This document shows positions 33,778 through 42,541 of a stretch of 64,000 nt of DNA, one piece after another. The first letter of the stretch is position 1. Each line of letters begins with the position of its first letter. The notes beneath the pieces were generated by a model. That model was not told the DNA's origin. It made no database searches and worked only from the letters and a program-made list of their open reading frames with translations. Where the stretch lies: positions 90,876-154,875 of the forward strand of contig CANEUH010000006.1 in assembly GCA_947441615.1 (NCBI GenBank), in the 5' to 3' direction. The DNA is from Bacteriovoracaceae bacterium (GTDB taxonomy: Bacteria; Bdellovibrionota; Bacteriovoracia; Bacteriovoracales; Bacteriovoracaceae). Made by a program: the position numbers and the translations under genes.

Positions 33778-35933
33778 AGTCCTTCCGCATTTAATTTTTT
33801 AACTAAAAGAAGTCCACCGTAACCAGGACAGTCTGTATGCTGTCCACTAAAGTGAACCTTCTTAGTATGGTTCCAATTATTCCAGCTCGATCTAGAGCCA
33901 GGTGAAATACTGTATTTATGAGGAATGATTGGTTGTAATTTTGTATACTTTTTCTTTAGCATCTTAACGAGTTTGCGAACAGTATCTACCTGATAGGCAG
34001 TTGGTGGTAAACTTTTTGCTGAGCCTTTGGGGTTGACTGCCGGGTCAAAGATATTAATATTTCCCAAGAGTGCAATTCCTATATTCCCTGTATTATTTCC
34101 AGCTGCGTGCTGACCCTTATTCGTTATCGGAGCCCCTTCGAACACACCCTGAGCGCCACCAACAGGCTCCCTTGGAACAAGATAATGATATCCAACATCT
34201 GACCAACCATTCTTCTTGATGTGTGTATCTCTTGCCGTTTTAAGACTACTCATGTCTGACGCTTTTGGATTTCCCTCTGTATGGTGAAGGGTTACGCGAG
34301 AGACTGGACCAAGTGACCCCCATTTTCCTGAAGGTCCATATTTATTTTTCCAACCTGGATCCCATTCTTGGCGGCCAATAATTTTGACGTTATCTCTCTC
34401 ATCAAATGTGGGTTGGGTATTGAGAGGCGGTTTAGATGATCCTGGAGGTGTACTTTCAATAAGGAGAACATCGGCCCCTGTCGTCGTTGTAATTTGTCTT
34501 AATTGAAGACCCGGGTCGTTGACTCCATCCTGCTTACTTTCAACCCTGATACCTCGTGAAGGACCATCACTACCAATAACTGGTGGTGATGTATCTGGTT
34601 TTTTTGTTTCCGTCTGAGCCGTGCCAGTATCGCTTCCACTATTACTTCCTTGCTCTGGCTTCACAGTACTATCATTTTTTGAATCAACAGAAAGTCCAGG
34701 CGTATCTTCTCCTAAAGTCGAACTGTCTTTTTCTTCCTTAAGTGAAAGACACAGTTTTTCCTGATTCTTAATAATTGAGTTAAATAACAACTGGCAGGAT
34801 GGTTTTGGGGATGGTTTTGATTGATCATCTCTAAGAGGTCCCTGGTGCTGCTTGTTTGTACGAGTGATTGCAGCCCCATACTTTACTGAAAACCCAGGAC
34901 AGTTCTTGTGTAATTCTTTATAACATCCAATGATATCAGAGCTAGTATCTGAAACTGTAAATGCTCCGTTTACTTTGTTAACAATTTTTTTACAGGTACT
35001 CGATTCGTTACTAAATAATTCATTAAGTTTCTTCCCTTCATGATCAAATGGTATGGGTCTACCTTGCCCTTTAGAATCGTTTTCAATTAATCGTGTTTGA
35101 TTGTTGCCTTCAAGTTTATCATTCAAGCAATAGGAAGCCCTTTCTTTTTGTGAACTCATCCCTGCTAACTTATTTACATAAGATCTAAAGATGTTTTTTG
35201 CGACAGCACTTTTTTGTACATTCAAAGTGTTGGCAGAAGTTTGTGTGAACCCGACTTCCTCCTGCGCTCCAGTATTTAAGGGTTTTGCCCATGGATCACG
35301 AGGCTGATTAAAGTTACCACTAGATTCTCGATACCCTAAAGCATAGGTTAGTGCATATGTTGCAGCGACATCATTTTCACTTACTTTTCCTATTTTCTTT
35401 CCGTTAAATTCATCCCTATTAAGGGCATCTTCATACCCACCTCTTTTATTAAAAGATTGATGAACTTCATTACTAGCACACATGTCTTCGGCCATAGAAT
35501 AGGCCATAACTTTTGCGTAAGTAATATCCGCTGTAGCAACTCTTTCACTATCGGGAGTTTTACGATCCCCGTTCCCGGTATAAACGACTCGGCAGGAATC
35601 ATCTTTATCGAAGGCATCAGTTATTAGAGAATCCAGAAGATTTTGACCTTTCGAAGTTATGGGAGTTGGTTCAGGTTCAGATGGATGACAAGATGGAATT
35701 GCAGAGACAGCGTCGTTCACCCATGCCGCTGGATCTTTCTGTGCTTCGGCCCACTCATCTCTAGGATCACTTCTTCCCGCTGAAGGATAAGAAGATGGAG
35801 TTCCAGCAGAACCAACAGTTTGCTCCCCTAGTCCAGGACTAGATCTCATGTCTTCAGGTTTACATGCAACGACAAAAAGAGCACATAAAACATTAAGGCA
35901 AACAAAATGGCAGAAAGTTGATTTAAGTCGGAT
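33774..35933 (-). CDS. Bifunctional murein hydrolase lipoprotein: lysozyme-like core plus PGRP/amidase_2 domain
   Basis: The first usual start is ATG 35849 (691 aa), but the open frame upstream encodes a hydrophobic stretch and lipobox LFVVAC matching the paralogue's LVNLVSC. Translation therefore probably starts near 35933 at a non-standard ATC (or ATT), after GGGAGAGGA. Residues are numbered from the ATG. A lysozyme/SLT-like core holds RESSGNF (Glu175) and GFTQTSAN. The C-terminal amidase_2/PGRP domain has zinc ligands His522 (LHHTEG), His666 and Cys674 (HFSGQHTDCPG), the spacing seen in T7 lysozyme. A Ser/Pro/Thr-rich linker separates them. Expected to cut glycan strands and the MurNAc-L-Ala amide bond. 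Confidence 0.82.
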   Translation of the reverse strand: MRLKSTFCHFVCLNVLCALFVVACKPEDMRSSPGLGEQTVGSAGTPSSYPSAGRSDPRDEWAEAQKDPAAWVNDAVSAIPSCHPSEPEPTPITSKGQNLLDSLITDAFDKDDSCRVVYTGNGDRKTPDSERVATADITYAKVMAYSMAEDMCASNEVHQSFNKRGGYEDALNRDEFNGKKIGKVSENDVAATYALTYALGYRESSGNFNQPRDPWAKPLNTGAQEEVGFTQTSANTLNVQKSAVAKNIFRSYVNKLAGMSSQKERASYCLNDKLEGNNQTRLIENDSKGQGRPIPFDHEGKKLNELFSNESSTCKKIVNKVNGAFTVSDTSSDIIGCYKELHKNCPGFSVKYGAAITRTNKQHQGPLRDDQSKPSPKPSCQLLFNSIIKNQEKLCLSLKEEKDSSTLGEDTPGLSVDSKNDSTVKPEQGSNSGSDTGTAQTETKKPDTSPPVIGSDGPSRGIRVESKQDGVNDPGLQLRQITTTTGADVLLIESTPPGSSKPPLNTQPTFDERDNVKIIGRQEWDPGWKNKYGPSGKWGSLGPVSRVTLHHTEGNPKASDMSSLKTARDTHIKKNGWSDVGYHYLVPREPVGGAQGVFEGAPITNKGQHAAGNNTGNIGIALLGNINIFDPAVNPKGSAKSLPPTAYQVDTVRKLVKMLKKKYTKLQPIIPHKYSISPGSRSSWNNWNHTKKVHFSGQHTDCPGYGGLLLVKKLNAEGL

Positions 35934-36040
35934 AATTCCTCTCCCATCGAATTCTAAATTAATATCGGAGTTTTAATAGAATAGATGAGCTTTTAATTCA
36001 GAGAATGGAACACTCGTAAATTCAAAAACTTACCTAAGGA

Positions 36041-36068
36041 TTAGACAAATCATGTATAATAGGTCTAA
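36041..36068 (+). promoter_or_regulatory. -10 box flanked by an inverted repeat (operator-like)
   Basis: TTAGAC (36041-36046) and GTCTAA (36063-36068) are perfect inverted arms enclosing TATAAT (36055-36060). It lies between the divergent murein hydrolase and its partner gene. The -35 is not obvious. A regulator bound here would cover the promoter. Confidence 0.45.
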
Positions 36069-36097
36069 CAATTAATCGGTCGGGAGAAAATGATTCT

Positions 36098-36700
36098 GTG
36101 TCATTTCTAAAAATGTTGGGAATTAAAATTTCGTTATTTATATTTTTATTCGTGGGCCAAACTTACGCCACATCTCATCCACCCTTTTCTATGATGATGT
36201 ATTATGTCGGACAAATGATTTTAGATCCTGGAATTAATATCAAACAAATCACTGACCACACTGAATATATTAAATTAAAAGGACAAGCTCGTAACAAATT
36301 ACAGGCGTATTTACTCGCTGAAAAACTGCTTTATTCCAACATGCAAAAAGAATTTAAATTCGAGGATGTTGTTCCTTTCTGGAACAACAAATCGAAAACA
36401 TTTACATTTATATTAAAAAAATCTGCCGATTTAAAAAGTAATACATCCATTACAATAGAATCGCCACTTCCTCGTGCTCAACTGAAGGGAGCGGTTCAGT
36501 TGTATGGAGTTTGTGATAAAGAATCTAAAAACGTCATCATATCGGGAGACTTTACGGGTAAGACAGAATGCACGAATGGCAGATGGCTGATTAATTTCAC
36601 CGAAAGAACCAAGAGCAACCTACCCATTTTAGGGATAAAAATTTTTCAGAAAACGATTAAACAAAAATTCAAAAAAGACTTTCGAAGTATTAAAACTTAA
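36098..36700 (+). CDS. Exported partner protein A, divergent to amidase-type murein hydrolase
   Basis: 200 residues from GTG 36098; ATG 36113 is an alternative. Signal peptide or N-terminal anchor (ISLFIFLFVGQTYA). The mature protein shares the order and many residues of the 204-aa protein at 38634: KQITDHTEYIKLKGQA / NHISDHPTHIELRGKA, YLLAEKLLYS / YKLAEKLLYS, VPFW, YGVCDKE / KGVCSRE, IISGD, ending KKDFRSIKT / VKDFRSFMT. Two conserved cysteines probably form a disulfide. No enzyme motif. A periplasmic inhibitor, chaperone or regulator of the adjacent hydrolase is suggested by the repeated pairing only. Confidence 0.65.
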   Translation: MSFLKMLGIKISLFIFLFVGQTYATSHPPFSMMMYYVGQMILDPGINIKQITDHTEYIKLKGQARNKLQAYLLAEKLLYSNMQKEFKFEDVVPFWNNKSKTFTFILKKSADLKSNTSITIESPLPRAQLKGAVQLYGVCDKESKNVIISGDFTGKTECTNGRWLINFTERTKSNLPILGIKIFQKTIKQKFKKDFRSIKT

Positions 36701-36704
36701 ACAT

Positions 36705-38531
36705 TTAATTTTTCGGAGATAGTCGGTAAACGGACTGACTGGCATAACAACGCGGGCTTCTCAATTTATCGTTATCATAGCTAGAACCATTCTGCTTATA
36801 ATCAGAGTACCACTGACCATTATAAAAAAATTCTATATGGCCATGTTTATTAACGGCATCATATTGACAGGTACCAGTTGGTTGTAAAACTCGGATATCA
36901 TAATTTTTAAATGATCCGTTAACATTTAAAGAACTCACTTTCTTATACTTGGACTCTGCCGTTTCCCATTGAGATAGAACTCTTTCGTCATATTGTTTAG
37001 CAGAAGCAACACCATTCTTATATGTACTATCGCCGTAATCGGCAGGCTTCCCAAAAAGAGAATTAAGAGTTTGCCTTACACCTTTAGCACAACTGTTTTG
37101 TCCTTGAGTGGACATGAAATCAAGCCTGGTCTTCAAAGACAATTCTTTTAATCCTGCTGAAGGTGCAATTGAATCCTGGGAATCATCATAGTCAGGTCTT
37201 TCATAAGCACTGGTCTGACCACTAGGCGCACTCCCCATTGCACTTGGCCCCGCTAGGCCTCCAGTTGAATCGTAGAAATCGCCTAAATTTTGCTCTTGAT
37301 TTTGTCCAGAACTACCTACTGATATACCACTCGGAGATGAGCCGTTTTCTGGTTTCTCAGATGGCTTTAAATTCATATCCGCACAAATTTTATCTTTATT
37401 TTCGGCTATACTTTTAAATAAGCTTTGGCATGCAGGTTTCAAGTAAGGTTTTAGATATTTCTTGTCGACATTTGACTTAAACTCTTGATGTAAAATGAGA
37501 GGTCCATTGTGGTTTCTTCTTATTCTTGAAACGGCTGCTCCGTATTTGATCGAGAATCCTGGGCACTCTTTATTCAAATTTCGAAAACAGGCTGCGACTT
37601 TTTCAGAAATTCCGTAGCCCACATCTTCCATTTTGCTCTTTAGTCCACTGCAATCACCTTTCTCAAATAAGCGGTTTAAATTCCCACCTGTCACATCGAA
37701 GTTTTTAGATTCATTGGGGCCCGAAAGCTTATCATTTAAGCATAGCACAGACTGATCCTGCTGAGATTTCCCTGAAAGGTCATCTACGTACTTTTTAAAT
37801 ATTTTCCGGAGAGCAAACTCTGTTTCTTTTGTAGGCCCTTTTAGGTTCAATGAGTTCGCAGACACTTGAATCGCACCTGCTTCTTCCGTAAGCGCCTGAC
37901 TATTATTGGCAGACATATCTCGTCCTTCAGTAAAATTACCGCTAGACTCCCTCTGGGCAAGAGTGAAAGTGAGAGCATAAGTCGAGACCATATTATCTAA
38001 GCTTTTTTCGGAAGTGGAGCCTCCATTAAATTGAGATAAGCTTAGTGCGTCTTTGTTACCTAACGAAGGTTGTTGGAAAATACTTGATAAACTTCCCTCT
38101 TCTTCACCCGAACAAATATCTTGGGCCATCGAATAAGCAAATGTTCTTACAAACGAAAGTTTAACGTCATCGTAATTTCCACCGTTTCCAGTAAATACTT
38201 TTCTGCATGATTCATCATTTTTGTAAGCACCATCAATGATTTCATCTAGGTTACCACTGAGGCTAACTGGGGCAACATTCATATGAGTTGGTTCACAAGC
38301 AATGGAAGGATCAGCTGAAACAACGCTATCTAAGGTTTCAGTAAGTCCATTTTCAACAATACTGTCATAAAAATCTTTTTGGTTGGCCATAACATTCCTA
38401 CGGGCCTCTTCTTTATCAACACTAAGCTCCCCTAGCCCTGATTGCATATTTTCACCCTGTTCACATGATACAAGGTTGACCAATATGAAAAAGGTCAAAC
38501 ATTTTGAAAAAAAATTCCGAAGAGCAGTCAT
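36705..38531 (-). CDS. Bifunctional murein hydrolase lipoprotein: lysozyme-like core plus Cys/His peptidase domain
   Basis: 608 residues; lipobox LVNLVSC (Cys23). The core (about residues 95-350) is paralogous to the neighbouring amidase protein: YSMAQDIC, RESSGNF (Glu195), TEEAGAIQVSAN, NKECPGFSIKYGAAVSR. This resembles lytic transglycosylase motifs. A Ser/Gly/Pro linker leads to a C-terminal domain with Cys481 (NSCAKGVRQTL) and His565 (KHGHIEFFYNG), the Cys-His arrangement of CHAP/NlpC-P60-type peptidases. It probably cuts glycan and peptide bonds. It has no NTF2-like gene behind it, unlike the other copy; instead it converges on partner A. Confidence 0.8.
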   Translation of the reverse strand: MTALRNFFSKCLTFFILVNLVSCEQGENMQSGLGELSVDKEEARRNVMANQKDFYDSIVENGLTETLDSVVSADPSIACEPTHMNVAPVSLSGNLDEIIDGAYKNDESCRKVFTGNGGNYDDVKLSFVRTFAYSMAQDICSGEEEGSLSSIFQQPSLGNKDALSLSQFNGGSTSEKSLDNMVSTYALTFTLAQRESSGNFTEGRDMSANNSQALTEEAGAIQVSANSLNLKGPTKETEFALRKIFKKYVDDLSGKSQQDQSVLCLNDKLSGPNESKNFDVTGGNLNRLFEKGDCSGLKSKMEDVGYGISEKVAACFRNLNKECPGFSIKYGAAVSRIRRNHNGPLILHQEFKSNVDKKYLKPYLKPACQSLFKSIAENKDKICADMNLKPSEKPENGSSPSGISVGSSGQNQEQNLGDFYDSTGGLAGPSAMGSAPSGQTSAYERPDYDDSQDSIAPSAGLKELSLKTRLDFMSTQGQNSCAKGVRQTLNSLFGKPADYGDSTYKNGVASAKQYDERVLSQWETAESKYKKVSSLNVNGSFKNYDIRVLQPTGTCQYDAVNKHGHIEFFYNGQWYSDYKQNGSSYDNDKLRSPRCYASQSVYRLSPKN

Positions 38532-38565
38532 TAATGTGGTCCCGCAAAGTTAGACTGTTAAAAAT

Positions 38566-38594
38566 TTGAAACCAAAGTTATTATCGGTTTATAA
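38566..38594 (+). promoter_or_regulatory. Promoter for partner protein B
   Basis: TTGAAA (38566-38571), 17-bp spacer, TTATAA (38589-38594). A single TTAGAC (38550-38555) lies upstream, matching one arm of the inverted repeat at 36041-36068. Confidence 0.5.
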
Positions 38595-38633
38595 AACAAA
38601 ATTTGTGAGGAATATTGAATTCAAAAGGTTTAT

Positions 38634-39248
38634 GTGCGTACTTTTAATGACTTAGCGAACGCTCTTAATCCCATATACTGTCTTCTTTTTGGGGCACTCC
38701 TGATCCAATCAATGCCCTTAGGCTCAAGCACGAACTTCTCTTCTATCCTATTTCATATTAATAGCATGAAGTTTGATAAGGGCATTAGTATAAATCACAT
38801 CTCTGATCACCCAACACATATTGAATTAAGAGGAAAGGCACCAGATAAACTGTCGGCATATAAACTTGCCGAAAAATTACTTTATTCGTTAGATTTAAGA
38901 TCTTATCAGTTTGTGGACTCAGTACCATTTTGGCTAAAATCTGAAATGGTTATCATTCTAAAAAAGAATCATAAAACGAATGCAAATTCGTATGTTTTAT
39001 TCAACTCTCCTGATACTCGATCAGTTATAAAAGAAGATTTTGCTCTCAAGGGGGTTTGCTCTAGGGAAGGTGGAGAAATTATCATCTCTGGAGATCTTCA
39101 GGCCACAAGCAAATGTATCGATGGGGAGTGGAAACTGAATATAAAAATTAATAGTAAATACCAAGAACCTATTATTGGTGTGAGTGTCTCACAGAGAGGA
39201 ATTACTTCGGAAACCGTAAAAGATTTCCGAAGCTTCATGACTAACTAA
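38634..39248 (+). CDS. Exported partner protein B, divergent to peptidase-type murein hydrolase
   Basis: 204 residues from GTG 38634, with AAGG five bases upstream. N-terminal hydrophobic export segment (YCLLFGALLIQSMPLG). It is paralogous to the protein at 36098, with the same two conserved cysteines (GVCSRE, SKCIDG) and LAEKLLYS, VPFW, IISGD motifs. It is head-to-head with the second murein hydrolase gene, as its paralogue is with the first. An ATG two bases earlier (38632) opens only a seven-codon frame overlapping the GTG. Function unknown; hydrolase-specific partner by inference. Confidence 0.65.
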   Translation: MRTFNDLANALNPIYCLLFGALLIQSMPLGSSTNFSSILFHINSMKFDKGISINHISDHPTHIELRGKAPDKLSAYKLAEKLLYSLDLRSYQFVDSVPFWLKSEMVIILKKNHKTNANSYVLFNSPDTRSVIKEDFALKGVCSREGGEIIISGDLQATSKCIDGEWKLNIKINSKYQEPIIGVSVSQRGITSETVKDFRSFMTN

Positions 39249-39504
39249 TATAACTTAGACCAACGTAGTACTGGTAAGGAATTTGGACGATCTTTTTATC
39301 TGTGATATGTGGTTTTACTTTCCTCTCAATTTGATGCTGGATAAGCTTTATTTGTGCAGGATCTCCCTCTAAGCTTAATTCCACTTCTCTCTCATTAACT
39401 TTTTTTACAAGACCAGTAATTTCATTTTTTCTGGTTATGTCAAAAATTTCACCTGCCAATTCGTCCGTAAAGTTACCTACATAAGTAATCTTTCTAGCAA
39501 TCAT
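39241..39504 (-). CDS. Small acylphosphatase-like protein
   Basis: 87 residues with an alpha/beta ferredoxin-like pattern resembling acylphosphatase: a strand, a helix (LAGEIFDITRKNEI), then TGLVKKVNEREVELSLEGD, comparable with the GLxGWVxNxxDGxVE stretch. The phosphate-binding VQGVGFR loop with its catalytic Arg is not present (it reads VGNFTDELAG), so enzymatic activity is doubtful. It lies 9 bp after nuoN in the same direction and may be the last gene of the nuo transcript. Overlaps partner protein B at the 3' end. Confidence 0.5.
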   Translation of the reverse strand: MIARKITYVGNFTDELAGEIFDITRKNEITGLVKKVNEREVELSLEGDPAQIKLIQHQIERKVKPHITDKKIVQIPYQYYVGLSYIS

Positions 39505-39513
39505 AATTACCTC

Positions 39514-40992
39514 TTACTTTGAAATCATTTTAACAAAAGAGAGCACTGCCTTTGGAAATAATCCAAACTGCAAGGTAGCAGCGGCCGAAATAATGGCTGC
39601 AAAACCTGCGCCTTTAAGACCCTGATAAGTTACAGCTTCACCTGTTGGCTCTTTCATAAACATAAAAATAATCACTCTTAAGTAATAAAAGACTGAAACA
39701 ACTGACGTTAACACAGCAAGAATAACCAGAGGAACTTCTCCTGCATTAACCGCTGAACTAAAAAGGCCATACTTACCAATGAACCCAGAAGTTAATGGAA
39801 TACCCGCCATAGACAAAAGGAAAAGTGTGAATAACCCACCTAAAAAAGGATGCTTCATTCCAATGCCTGCCAACTGGTCCAAAGTTAAATCTTTTTGATT
39901 TTTTTCTTCAAACTGAGAAATAACTGCAAAGGCCCCCAAGTTTGAAAGAGCATAGAAGAAGAGATAAACAATCATATCTCTTGAAGAATGATCTCCAATA
40001 TTCATGGCATAAAGACCCAATAGGAGATAACCAGTGTGGGCAATAGTTGAAAAAGAGAGCATTCTTTTAATTTCGTTTTGAGAAATAGCAACAAAGTTCC
40101 CGTAAATCATAGAAGCAGCAGCTACGACCCAGATGTAACTCTTAAACCATTGAAGGTTATTAACACCATCTACAAAAACTAAATTTTGAGAAATTTTAGC
40201 GAGGGCCATGAAAGCCGTAAATTTAACAGAAGCTCCCATAAATCCAGTAATATTAGTAGCGGCCCCCTGATAAACATCAGGAACCCAACCATGAAAAGGA
40301 ACTGCGCCGACTTTGAAAAGCATCGCCGTAAGTACAAGACCAAGACCAACAAAATAGATGAAGGATGGATTAGGGTGAGCGGAAAGAAAATTAGAAATGG
40401 CACCTAATTCAAATGACCCCGTAGCACCGAAAATGAGTGAAGACCCATAAAGGAAAAAAGCAGAAGCTAGACCACCGAGAATAAAATACTTTAATCCTGC
40501 TTCAGCTGAATAACTACTCGTTCTTCTCATGGCCACTAAAACGTATATAGCGAGAGACATGATCTCAAGAGCAATAAACATAAAAACGAGGTGCTGAGTA
40601 CTGAGCATTAATATCATGCCTGTTGTAGCAAACAAGATTAATCCATAAACCTCAGACAAAAGACCCTCTTTTTTATCCTGTCCTCTTGTTACAATTAATG
40701 CCACAGAAGAAAAAACAAGAATCATTAATGAGAGTGTTTTAGTAAACGGACTAAAAATGAGTGTTTCTTGAAGGATACTAACATCACTAGAAAACAGAGC
40801 TCCCTTGACTTGAAAGAAAGCTATAAGAACAGAAAGTAGGGATAAAGAAAAAGCCCAAGTATGACCTTTTTCTTTATGGGTACCCACCAAGATAGACCCG
40901 ATAGCACCAAAGGAAAGAGTAAATAATGGCAATAAATTTAGGTATTCTAAAGATCCCAAAGCCTGGATGGGAAAAAGATCTAATAGATTCAT
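39514..40992 (-). CDS. nuoN: NADH-quinone oxidoreductase subunit N
   Basis: Antiporter-like proton-pumping membrane subunit. About 492 residues from ATG 40992, which overlaps the nuoM stop as ATGA. Fourteen membrane segments are likely. The conserved Glu (FIALEIMSLAIYVL) and Lys residues of the antiporter fold (LKYFILGG; FKVGAVPFHGWVPDVYQGA) are visible. IAHTGYLLLGL is typical of NuoN/M/L. Confidence 0.94.
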   Translation of the reverse strand: MNLLDLFPIQALGSLEYLNLLPLFTLSFGAIGSILVGTHKEKGHTWAFSLSLLSVLIAFFQVKGALFSSDVSILQETLIFSPFTKTLSLMILVFSSVALIVTRGQDKKEGLLSEVYGLILFATTGMILMLSTQHLVFMFIALEIMSLAIYVLVAMRRTSSYSAEAGLKYFILGGLASAFFLYGSSLIFGATGSFELGAISNFLSAHPNPSFIYFVGLGLVLTAMLFKVGAVPFHGWVPDVYQGAATNITGFMGASVKFTAFMALAKISQNLVFVDGVNNLQWFKSYIWVVAAASMIYGNFVAISQNEIKRMLSFSTIAHTGYLLLGLYAMNIGDHSSRDMIVYLFFYALSNLGAFAVISQFEEKNQKDLTLDQLAGIGMKHPFLGGLFTLFLLSMAGIPLTSGFIGKYGLFSSAVNAGEVPLVILAVLTSVVSVFYYLRVIIFMFMKEPTGEAVTYQGLKGAGFAAIISAAATLQFGLFPKAVLSFVKMISK

Positions 40993-42530
40993 TTTGAACT
41001 CACTTTTTGAATAAGAGTATTTCCATAATTTTCTAGTGTTGCATCTGACTTCCCAAAAAATGATTTCGGAAAAAATCCAATCCCAAATACAAAAATGGTC
41101 AGAACACACATAGCAATGATTTCTTTTACATTTAAGTCGTGAAGGTGATCAAGATCAGTTCGAGTTTTGGGTCCCAACATAACCATCTGATAAGCCTTTA
41201 AAGCGTAAACCGCCCCAAGAATGACTCCTGTACCAGCAAAAAGAACATAAACAGGATGAACCTGGAACGCCCCTAATAAAATAGGAAACTCTCCGACAAA
41301 TCCGTTTGAACCAGGAAGAGCAACTGACGATAGTGTCATAATCATGAAACCTATCGACATGAGAGGAACAACTTTTGCCAATCCTCCGAACTCTTCTAGG
41401 TTTCTTGTATGAAGCCTCTCGTATAAAAAACCCACTACGAGAAACAGTCCCCCGGCCGAAATACCGTGATTGATCATCTGGTATAGAGAACCTGCGATGG
41501 CAATTTTTTGAAAAGAAAAAAGTCCAATCATGATGTAACCCATGTGGGAAACTGAAGAATAAGCGACAAGTTTTTTAAAATCAGTTTGCGCCAATGCACA
41601 AAAAGCACCGTAAATAATTCCAATAACGCCGAGTGCGATAAAGAGTGTTGAAAAATAATGGGAGGCCTCTGGAAACATCGGGATCGCAATCCTCATCAAT
41701 CCATAAGTACCCATCTTTAGTAGAACAGCCGCTAGAAAAACTGAACCCACTGTAGGTGCCTGAACGTGAGCATCAGGGAGCCAAGTATGAAAAGGGACCA
41801 TCGGAACCTTAATCACGAAGGCCAATGCAAATGCAAAGAAAAGTAACGTCTGAGGTGAACTCAAGGCCGATGAAAGCGAAGATCCATCAAACGAAAATTG
41901 AAGCTTAGATAAATTCGAGAAATCTGCAGTTGCAAAACCTGAAACCTCTTGGCCAGTTTTAATCATCCAAAAGATAGCAACCAGCATTAGTAAAGAGCCG
42001 ACCATTGTGTAAAGAAAGAATTTAGTTGTGGCGTATATCCGATCCTTTCCTCCCCAGATTCCAATCATGAAAAACATTGGAATAAGAACTACTTCCCAGA
42101 AAAAATAAAAAAGGAAAAGATCTGTCGCTAGGAAAGTCCCATACATCCCAGATTGAAGCGCCATTAAACAGAAAACAAAGAATTTCTCTTTTTTAAGTTC
42201 AACATGCTTCAAATCAGGCCAGGTTCCTAGTATAGCCACAGGTGCAACAAAAGCTGTTAGCATCACGAGAGGTAAACTAATCCCATCAATGGCCACAGAA
42301 TAATTTATCCCCCAATCTGGTAACCAACTCACAACTTCCGTAAATTGAGCAGCTCCCGAAGAGCCATCAAAATTTACATAAAGATAAGTTGCAATCAGAG
42401 CATTAACTAAGGTTTGAACGAGGGCAATTTTCCTAAAAATCTGTTCCAGACTTTTTGGTAAAAAAGCAATAATCACACCAAAGATAAGAGGAGTAAAAAT
42501 AATCCAGGAAAGTAAGCAAGATGTTTCCAT
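40989..42530 (-). CDS. nuoM: NADH-quinone oxidoreductase subunit M
   Basis: Antiporter-like membrane subunit of complex I, 513 residues. Conserved Glu in FYFFWEVVLIPMFF and the central Lys/His segment VIKVPMVPFHTWLPDAHVQAP identify it. YSSVSHMGYIMIGLF matches the family. It overlaps nuoN by 4 bp and follows nuoL by 11 bp. Confidence 0.96.
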   Translation of the reverse strand: METSCLLSWIIFTPLIFGVIIAFLPKSLEQIFRKIALVQTLVNALIATYLYVNFDGSSGAAQFTEVVSWLPDWGINYSVAIDGISLPLVMLTAFVAPVAILGTWPDLKHVELKKEKFFVFCLMALQSGMYGTFLATDLFLFYFFWEVVLIPMFFMIGIWGGKDRIYATTKFFLYTMVGSLLMLVAIFWMIKTGQEVSGFATADFSNLSKLQFSFDGSSLSSALSSPQTLLFFAFALAFVIKVPMVPFHTWLPDAHVQAPTVGSVFLAAVLLKMGTYGLMRIAIPMFPEASHYFSTLFIALGVIGIIYGAFCALAQTDFKKLVAYSSVSHMGYIMIGLFSFQKIAIAGSLYQMINHGISAGGLFLVVGFLYERLHTRNLEEFGGLAKVVPLMSIGFMIMTLSSVALPGSNGFVGEFPILLGAFQVHPVYVLFAGTGVILGAVYALKAYQMVMLGPKTRTDLDHLHDLNVKEIIAMCVLTIFVFGIGFFPKSFFGKSDATLENYGNTLIQKVSSK

Positions 42531-42541
42531 TTCTATAATCC

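Noticed and set aside
33774..39248. Toxin-antitoxin or contact-dependent inhibition system
   Set aside because: No delivery domains, and both hydrolases are lipoprotein-anchored; self-protection remains possible, but a classical TA or CDI call is not supported.
40993..41109. Upstream extension of nuoN
   Set aside because: It lies within nuoM in another frame; ATG 40992 overlaps the nuoM stop as expected in this operon.
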